Source of the DNA: Desulfobulbus sp.
Lineage (GTDB): Bacteria; Desulfobacterota; Desulfobulbia; Desulfobulbales; Desulfobulbaceae
Length of the DNA: 20,968 nucleotides
Direction: 5' to 3'
Assembly: GCA_030600525.1 (NCBI GenBank)
Contig: JAUVLX010000016.1
Span: 1-20,968 of the forward strand
Positions within the stretch are counted from its first letter, which is position 1. Each line of letters starts with the position of its first letter. Shown here piece by piece: positions 15,859 to 20,968 of this stretch. The notes beneath the pieces were generated by a model that had not been told where the DNA came from, did not search any database, and worked only from the letters and a program-made list of their open reading frames with translations. Position numbers and translations under genes: made by a program.

Positions 15859-16773
15859 TTATCCTTTATAGAGCTTAGGGTTGAGGTAATCTCTAATCCA
15901 GTCACCCAACAAATTGATCACCAGGATCAGCACCACCAGCAGTATTCCCGGGAAAATGGTAATCCACCATGTGCCGGAAAAAATGTATTCAAACCCGGAA
16001 GTTATGAGGGAGCCCAGTGACGGTTTATTCTGAGGCATCCCCAGTCCAAGAAAAGAAAGTGCAGCTTCACTCATTATCGCGTTGGCCACCTGCACCGTCG
16101 AGATAACCAGGACAGGCGAAAGCGTGTTCGGCAAGATGTGGCGCCACATGATCCGTAACCGGGACAGCCCGATGATCCTGGCAGCCTCGATATACTCCTT
16201 TCGCCGCTCAGCAAGTACGGAAGCACGAACTGTTCGGGCATACTGAGGCCACTCAGCCAGGCCGATGATAAGAATCAACAGTGGAGCGGCAATTTTTTCG
16301 TAGTTGGCAACCCCGAACATCATCTGAAAAGTCGCCCCTATAAAAATAGCAATCATATAGGTGGAAAAAGAAAGCTGTACATCTGCAATACGCATCAGGA
16401 TCGCATCCAGCTTTTTTATATAACCCGATAACAGGCCGACAACGATACCTATCGTTGCTTGGAGCAAAACGGCTCCAAGGCCGATCAAGATGGAAATACG
16501 CATCCCGTACAACATGGTTGACAGCATGTCCCTGCCCATATCATCGGTACCGAGCAAAAAACGAGCTGACCCTTCACTGGCCCAGACAGGCGGCAACTCG
16601 GAATCCATGATATCAATGGTGGTTGGATCATAGGGATTATGGGGTGCGATGAGGGGGGCAGCAAAAGCACCGACAAAAAGGACCAGCAAAATACCAAAAG
16701 AAATATAAGCTATGGGGTCACGAAAAAAATAATATACAAAGTCAGATCGCTGTATTTTGCGGAGAAAGGCCAT
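15859..16773 (-). CDS. Peptide/nickel ABC importer permease (DppC/OppC type)
   Basis: This 304-residue inner-membrane protein forms half of the translocation pathway. An N-terminal cytoplasmic tail precedes the first membrane helix (about residues 15-45), followed by the OppC-type periplasmic segment with FLLGTDDMGRDMLSTMLYG. Five further helices make up the binding-protein-dependent transport domain. The EAA loop that contacts the ATPases reads EYIEAARIIGLSRLRIMWRH, followed by ILPNTL. The C-terminus LLGDWIRDYLNPKL is typical of DppC. The ATG at 16773 is served by an AGGGAGGA sequence inside the end of the preceding permease gene, and only 3 bases separate the two genes. It is part of the five-gene importer. 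Confidence 0.94.
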   Translation of the reverse strand: MAFLRKIQRSDFVYYFFRDPIAYISFGILLVLFVGAFAAPLIAPHNPYDPTTIDIMDSELPPVWASEGSARFLLGTDDMGRDMLSTMLYGMRISILIGLGAVLLQATIGIVVGLLSGYIKKLDAILMRIADVQLSFSTYMIAIFIGATFQMMFGVANYEKIAAPLLILIIGLAEWPQYARTVRASVLAERRKEYIEAARIIGLSRLRIMWRHILPNTLSPVLVISTVQVANAIMSEAALSFLGLGMPQNKPSLGSLITSGFEYIFSGTWWITIFPGILLVVLILVINLLGDWIRDYLNPKLYKG

Positions 16774-16776
16774 ATC

Positions 16777-17754
16777 TTACTTCCTCCCTGCAATTCTGAC
16801 GGTCGGATTCACCAACCCGTAAATCAAATCAACCATGGTATTAACCACCACAAAAATAAAACCAACCACCACGATATAGGAAACCATCAGCGCAGTGTCG
16901 GCCCTGGATACGGACTCAATAAACATGGCGCCCATTCCCTGCCACTGAAACACGGTCTCAGTGAGAATGGTAAAGGCAACCATAATCCCCAACTGCACAC
17001 CACCAACGGTAATAACAGGCAGCAGGGTGTTCTTAAAGGCATGGACATACCATACCCGCCGGGGTTTCAGCCCCTTGGCCCAGGCAAACTTCACATATTC
17101 TGTTTCCAGCACTTCCATCATCTCCGAGCGAATAAGACGAATAAAGAGCGGCAGCATGATCGACGAAAGTGCAATGGACGGCATGATAAGATGGCGCAAT
17201 CCGTCCCAGGTCAACAGCCCCGAATCCCAAAAACCAAACAGGCGCACGGTCTCACCACGGCCAAAACTCGGTAGCCATCCCAGCTCAACTGAAAAAATGT
17301 AGATCAACAAAATAGCAGTAAGGAAAACCGGCATGGATACGCCTACAATGGATATCCCCAAAATAAGACGGCTCAAAAGCCGCTTGGGATGTATTGCCGC
17401 ATAAATACCCATTGGAACGGAAAGACCGATTACGATCAGAGAGGCGCAAAAAACCAGTTCCAACGTGGCCGGTGCTTTGGCCAGGATGACTTCGGTGACT
17501 GGTTTTTTGAAAAAAAAGGACCGGCCAAGATCTCCATGGACCGCACTTTTTAAAAAACGTCCATATTGAATGAAAAACGGGTCGTTAAGGCCCAGCTTCT
17601 CACGAATTTCAGACCGCTCCTGAGGAGTGACACGTTCGCCGACCAATTCACGTACCGGGTCGCCGAAACTATGTTTTATGGAAAAACCAATAAAGCTGAT
17701 AACCAACATTACCAGGATGGCCTGGGCAATTCTTCTAACGGTAAATGCAAACAT
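16777..17754 (-). CDS. Peptide/nickel ABC importer permease (DppB/OppB type)
   Basis: This 325-residue inner-membrane protein is the other half of the translocation pore. The N-terminus MFAFTVRRIAQAILVMLVIS is the standard first helix of DppB-type permeases. A periplasmic segment with LGLNDPFFIQYGRFL and HGDLGRSFFF follows, then five membrane helices. The ATPase-contacting EAA loop reads EYVKFAWAKGLKPRRVWYVH, followed by AFKNTLLPV. A C-terminal segment, YGLVNPTVRIAGRK, resembles the DppB ending (YxxxDPRIR). The gene lies 89 bases after the binding-protein gene, with a hairpin between them, and 3 bases before the DppC-type gene. Confidence 0.94.
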   Translation of the reverse strand: MFAFTVRRIAQAILVMLVISFIGFSIKHSFGDPVRELVGERVTPQERSEIREKLGLNDPFFIQYGRFLKSAVHGDLGRSFFFKKPVTEVILAKAPATLELVFCASLIVIGLSVPMGIYAAIHPKRLLSRLILGISIVGVSMPVFLTAILLIYIFSVELGWLPSFGRGETVRLFGFWDSGLLTWDGLRHLIMPSIALSSIMLPLFIRLIRSEMMEVLETEYVKFAWAKGLKPRRVWYVHAFKNTLLPVITVGGVQLGIMVAFTILTETVFQWQGMGAMFIESVSRADTALMVSYIVVVGFIFVVVNTMVDLIYGLVNPTVRIAGRK

Positions 17755-17775
17755 GGCAGAATGGTCAATATGAGA

Positions 17776-17807
17776 AAAGGGAACACCGGTCGAGCCGGGT
17801 TCCCTTT
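17776..17807 (-). terminator. Hairpin between the binding-protein and permease genes
   Basis: AAAGGGAAC (17776-17784) pairs with GTTCCCTTT (17799-17807), extended inward by CCGG/CCGG (17786-17789 and 17795-17798) past one bulged A, with a five-base loop. On the minus strand it lies about 37 bases after the binding-protein stop and is followed by TCTCAT, not a long T run. It is best read as a partial terminator or RNA-stabilising hairpin that keeps binding protein in excess over the permeases, as is common in such operons. Confidence 0.6.
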
Positions 17808-17843
17808 AGATAAAGAGAGTCATGAACCTGTAGACATTGCAGG

Positions 17844-19403
17844 CTATTTAATGGTCAGATCTCCGAAGTACGGGAAGTTCATGACATTGACGATATCCTC
17901 TGTGTTCATATTGTCCTTGGATGCCCAAGATAAATTCTGCCAGTGCAGCGGAATAAATGCAGCATCATCAAACAATATTTTCTCGATCTTCTGCAGCATG
18001 GCCGAACGTTTGACGGTGTCGGTCTCACTGTTAGAGGCAAAGGTCAGGGAATCAACTTCCTGGTTACAGTAGTTGCCGGAGTTATACTGACCACGTCCTG
18101 TTTCCTTGTTGGGGCACAGATAGAGATATTCAAAGAAATTGGCAGAATCTTCGGTATCTGAATGCCAACCGATCATCTGGATATCTGCCACCTGGGCGTC
18201 GAACTGATCCCAGTATTGAGCCTTTGGCATGGTTTTCAGATTAACTTTGACACCAATTTTACTCATCATGGACACGAATACCTGGGCAATTTTCGCATCG
18301 TTCACATAACGGTTATTGGGCGCAATCATGGTGCATTCAAATCCCTTCTCAAAGCCAGCTTCCTTCATCAGTTTTTTGGCCATGTCCAGGTCGTAACGAG
18401 GCTGCAGATCAGGGTTGTATCCCTGGTACCCATCAGGAGAGTTCTGCGCTGCGGGGGTAGCAAAACCTTTCATGATCTTCTGGGCCACTCCAACATTGTT
18501 ATAAGCATAAGCCATTGCCTGACGAACTTTTGGATTGGCGAATTCTGCGCGACGCTTCTGGTTAAGCTGGAAAGTGATGATACGGGACCCTGACATGGTG
18601 ACCAGCTTAAGGCCGTCTGTTTTTTCTATCCGTTCAAGATCAGTCGGAGGAACTGGCATAATGAAATCCACATCACCAGACAGCAGGGCTGCAACACGGG
18701 TTGGATTTTCAGAAATCGGGGTCAGGACAATCTCGCTGACGTTCCCTGTATTCTTATCCCAATAGCCCGCAAAACGGGTAAAAACGGTTTTAACACCCTG
18801 CTCTCTTTCTGCTACAGTGAACGGACCAGTACCGGACTCGTTAAAATTGGCAAAGGAATAGTCGGTTTTGATGATGAGGTCTTTGGCTTTCCCATTTTTC
18901 TCGTCATCGCCAGTGTAGAATTTTTTGTCCATGGGAAAGATGTAGGTGCCCATGGACATTACCAGACCATAAGGTTCCTTGGTAATAAGGTCCACGGTGT
19001 GCGTGTCTACAACCTTAGCTTCGACAAAATTTTCAAATAAGCCCTTATAATCGTCGGACATCTTCAAACGGGCCAGAGTGAAAACAACATCTTCAGCTGT
19101 AAAATCGTTGCCAGAATGAAACTTGACGCCTTTACGAAGATAAAATCGGGTGGTTGTTGGATTGACCAGTTCCCATTTTTCAGCCAGTCGTGGTTCGAAT
19201 TTACCATCTTTGGTCCAACGTACCAGTGGATCAAAAACCATGTGTGAATATTGAAGCATGCCACCGGAAAGCTGGACATGCGGATCAAGGGATACCGGAT
19301 CGGCATCCATGGCAAGTTTCAACGTTGCAGCCTGGGTAGTGGACCCCAAAGCCAACATTGTCACTGCCAGTACGAAGAACATGCGGACAATCAGTTTCTT
19401 CAC
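17844..19403 (-). CDS. ABC importer periplasmic substrate-binding protein (DppA/OppA family)
   Basis: This periplasmic protein captures the substrate for the importer. The GTG at 19403 is chosen because it follows GGAGGG and gives a clean signal peptide: MKKLIVRM, a hydrophobic core and a cut after STTQA. That makes a 519-residue precursor; an in-frame ATG 22 codons upstream adds no signal-like sequence. SBP family 5 features include DADPVSLDPH, RFYLRKGVKFHSGNDFTAED, ESGTGPF, and NPKVRQAMAYA. Asp416 in GWHSDTEDSANFF sits where, by recalled alignment, DppA and OppA bind the peptide alpha-amino group, which favours a peptide over nickel. Two cysteines (LYLCPNK and NYCNQE) match the DppA-type disulfide. 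It is first in the operon, behind a strong promoter and a roughly 105-base leader, and followed by a hairpin. Confidence 0.94.
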   Translation of the reverse strand: MKKLIVRMFFVLAVTMLALGSTTQAATLKLAMDADPVSLDPHVQLSGGMLQYSHMVFDPLVRWTKDGKFEPRLAEKWELVNPTTTRFYLRKGVKFHSGNDFTAEDVVFTLARLKMSDDYKGLFENFVEAKVVDTHTVDLITKEPYGLVMSMGTYIFPMDKKFYTGDDEKNGKAKDLIIKTDYSFANFNESGTGPFTVAEREQGVKTVFTRFAGYWDKNTGNVSEIVLTPISENPTRVAALLSGDVDFIMPVPPTDLERIEKTDGLKLVTMSGSRIITFQLNQKRRAEFANPKVRQAMAYAYNNVGVAQKIMKGFATPAAQNSPDGYQGYNPDLQPRYDLDMAKKLMKEAGFEKGFECTMIAPNNRYVNDAKIAQVFVSMMSKIGVKVNLKTMPKAQYWDQFDAQVADIQMIGWHSDTEDSANFFEYLYLCPNKETGRGQYNSGNYCNQEVDSLTFASNSETDTVKRSAMLQKIEKILFDDAAFIPLHWQNLSWASKDNMNTEDIVNVMNFPYFGDLTIK

Positions 19404-19514
19404 TCCTCTTCCCTCCGGATAAATCTTTTGTCTTACAGGGAGATGCCGTGGGTTATTTCTATTGGGCAAAATCCCCGTGCCTCAGCGCATTACAGCCTGC
19501 ACTTTTCCCATTCT

Positions 19515-19543
19515 TTTATAGTCAAGCTACATAACCGGGTCAA
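19515..19543 (-). promoter_or_regulatory. Strong sigma-70-like promoter of the ABC importer operon
   Basis: On the minus strand, TTGACC (19543-19538) and TATAAA (19520-19515) are separated by exactly 17 bases and match the consensus at 10 of 12 positions. Transcription would start near 19508, leaving a leader of about 105 bases before the GTG at 19403. The leader ends in GGAGGG and has no riboswitch that I recognise. Confidence 0.75.
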
Positions 19544-19597
19544 GCAAGAACCTCCAAAGACCAGTAATACCTGCTCAAAAAGCACAAAATGCACAAG

Positions 19598-19624
19598 TAA
19601 AAAGATAACAACGGAGATTATCTT
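19598..19624 (-). terminator. Possible weak terminator of the DUF554 gene
   Basis: AAGATAA (minus strand 19624-19618, including the stop codon) pairs with TTATCTT (19608-19602) around a nine-base loop, followed by TTTA. The stem is A/T-rich, so termination would be weak. The strong promoter downstream makes read-through less important. Confidence 0.35.
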
Positions 19625-20313
19625 AAAAATTGAAGCAATCCGTACCAAAGCAGTGGCAGAAAAATACCTGGAATAAGGTTACCGACTCGAATAGTTGTTA
19701 TCTTCAACAAATTTAAACCAATGGCCAGGATCAGCAGACCGCCGACAGAGGTCATCTGGCTGATAGTTTCAGGAACCAGAAGATTTTTCATCAAGACTGC
19801 GGTCAAGGTGATTAATCCCTGGTAGAGAAAGACCGCAGCACTGGAAAACATCACCCCAAGCCCCATTGCTGAAGCAAAAATAATAGATGTAACCCCGTCA
19901 AGGATGGATTTTGCAAACAGGGTTTGGTGATTACCGGTCAAACCGCTCTCCAGAGAGCCTACTATCGCCATCGAACCAACACAAAAAACCAAGCTTGCCG
20001 TTACAAACCCTCTTGCAAAGGAACTTGTATCGCTGGAGCGTGCAGCTACTTTACTTTCGAGGTATTTCCCCAATGATTCAAGGCGGGTTTCAATTTTAAG
20101 AAATTCGCCTATCAAGGCTCCCAGGATGACTGAGAGAATAACAATAATCAGGTTATCAGATACCAGCGAACTTTTAATCCCGATCAGGATGACCGACAGC
20201 CCGACGCCACCCATGACAATTTCTTTATAATTATCCGGGATGCCTTTACTAAACAGTAGCCCTATTAAAGAGCCTGCAATGATTGCCGCAGCATTTACAA
20301 TTGTTCCAAGCAT
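19618..20313 (-). CDS. DUF554 family membrane protein (YqgA/YdfK-like)
   Basis: This 231-residue inner-membrane protein belongs to the DUF554 family, whose function is not established. The N-terminus MLGTIVNAAAIIAGSLIGLL is typical and includes the family's conserved small-residue first helix. About six to seven membrane segments are visible, with the intervening loop IGEFLKIETRLESLGKYLES and the conserved stretches FCVGSMAIVGSLESGL and SILDGVTSIIFASAMGLGV. The length matches the family. The ATG at 20313 is preceded by GGGA at a reasonable distance. It stands on the same strand as the ABC operon, but that operon has its own promoter, so a shared role is not implied. The function of this protein cannot be inferred from the window. 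Confidence 0.9.
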   Translation of the reverse strand: MLGTIVNAAAIIAGSLIGLLFSKGIPDNYKEIVMGGVGLSVILIGIKSSLVSDNLIIVILSVILGALIGEFLKIETRLESLGKYLESKVAARSSDTSSFARGFVTASLVFCVGSMAIVGSLESGLTGNHQTLFAKSILDGVTSIIFASAMGLGVMFSSAAVFLYQGLITLTAVLMKNLLVPETISQMTSVGGLLILAIGLNLLKITTIRVGNLIPGIFLPLLWYGLLQFLR

Positions 20314-20517
20314 ATTTTCCCAGGGAATAAATGAGTGAATATAGGTTGATTTGTTCGGCCCTTATACTACAAAACTATTTTTTTAAAAGACGTATTTATC
20401 GGCCCTCCAGGAAAATAGGATACTCATCGCTCTTTGCGGCAGTTCCAGGTATACTCAACAGATTGTTTAGTTAAAATTATATCTATTCCGACTTAACCCT
20501 TTTCTATCTTACAGCCC
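20314..20517. other. Divergent intergenic region between DUF554 gene and prmA
   Basis: This A/T-rich gap of 204 bases must carry the promoters for both divergent genes. A good -10-like TATACT lies at 20450-20455 on the plus strand, but no convincing -35 sits at the right distance. No hairpin of note or small gene was seen. Confidence 0.4.
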
Positions 20518-20968
20518 ATGACCACACCACCTTCAACGTCCCCGTCCGGTAACCAATGGTTGAAAATCACCTGCAACACCCCGTCTATCATGAGCGAAGC
20601 TGCTGCAGACCTGATCGGTGTTCTCAGTAATACAGGTGTTGAGCAAAGCCCGGATACAGAAACCGGCTGCCGCATTAGCGGTTTTTTCCAGCTGGATACA
20701 AGCGACCCCACTGACGAACAGATCGAAGAGCTTACAGCACTGGTAGGTAAACGATTGGAAGAGCTGTTCTCCCTTTACGACCACCAAATGGAAGCCATTG
20801 AAACAACCCTTATCGACGATCAGGATTGGGCAACCAGCTGGAAGCAATTTTTTAACGCCTTTGAAATTGTTCCAGGACTGGTCATCAAGCCGACCTGGGA
20901 ACAGTACACCCCTGAAAGTGGTCAGCATGTCATAGAGATGGATCCAGGAATGGCATTTGGAACCGGGC
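20518..20968 (+). CDS. prmA: Ribosomal protein L11 methyltransferase PrmA (3' truncated)
   Basis: PrmA trimethylates ribosomal protein L11 in the cytoplasm using S-adenosylmethionine. The frame runs from the ATG at 20518 to the window edge without a stop, and 150 residues are visible of about 300 expected. After a short 12-residue extension, the N-terminal L11-binding domain begins with QWLKITCNTPSIMSEAAADL, similar to the family's WLEISV start. The diagnostic linker reads DDQDWATSWKQFFNAFEIVP, followed by LVIKPTWE. The methyltransferase domain begins with IEMDPGMAFGTG, the entry to the SAM-binding motif, exactly where the window ends. No clear Shine-Dalgarno sequence precedes the ATG, so the start is somewhat uncertain. 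The gene is divergent from the DUF554 gene. Family assignment is secure. Confidence 0.93.
   Translation, partial: MTTPPSTSPSGNQWLKITCNTPSIMSEAAADLIGVLSNTGVEQSPDTETGCRISGFFQLDTSDPTDEQIEELTALVGKRLEELFSLYDHQMEAIETTLIDDQDWATSWKQFFNAFEIVPGLVIKPTWEQYTPESGQHVIEMDPGMAFGTG

Noticed and set aside
17844..19403. Assignment of the importer as a nickel (NikABCDE) transporter
   Set aside because: The binding protein keeps an aspartate (Asp416) and a cysteine pair like the dipeptide binders, and no nickel enzyme or NikR gene is nearby. The family alone does not decide the substrate, so only a peptide/nickel-type label is used.

Overview
The window is a single ordinary stretch of chromosome from a Gram-negative bacterium. 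It encodes an outer-membrane lipoprotein of an RND efflux system, two periplasmic or exported transport components and a sigma-54 gene. Moderate GC, a class II DAHP synthase, an HsdR-N-like protein lacking its nuclease residues and a large radical SAM/SPASM protein together suggest the Desulfobacterota (Desulfobulbales-like sulfur bacteria). That placement is an inference from gene content. No rRNA, tRNA, CRISPR array, insertion sequence or phage gene was seen.

Layout, left to right. Bases 1-1629 (+) hold the 3' part of rpoN followed directly by ptsN, a nitrogen-regulatory pair. Bases 1798-3770 (-) are a two-gene unit in which an HsdR-N-like protein overlaps the start of a class II DAHP synthase (first step of the shikimate pathway); it ends in a clear intrinsic terminator. 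Divergent from it, 3918-9760 (+) is a complete tripartite RND efflux operon: outer-membrane lipoprotein, membrane-fusion adaptor, inner-membrane pump. Bases 9800-10684 (-) encode an ArgP-like LysR regulator. Its divergent partner, an ArgO/LysE exporter gene (10835-11440, +), is broken by two compensating frameshifts. A universal stress protein follows (11584-12024, +).

The right half is dominated by a minus-strand operon (19403 down to 12344): a peptide/nickel-type ABC importer (binding protein, two permeases, two ATPases) followed by a radical SAM/SPASM protein with a cysteine-rich C-terminus. A strong sigma-70-like promoter precedes the binding-protein gene, a hairpin separates it from the permeases, and a perfect 15-bp hairpin ends the operon where it converges with the stress-protein gene. 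Upstream lie a DUF554 membrane protein (19618-20313, -) and, at the right edge, the 5' part of prmA (20518 onward, +).

The points most worth following are the pairing of a SPASM-type radical SAM enzyme with a peptide-type importer, the translational coupling of a catalytically degenerate HsdR-N protein to DAHP synthase, and the decayed or mis-sequenced argO next to an intact argP. None of these amounts to a demonstrated new system.
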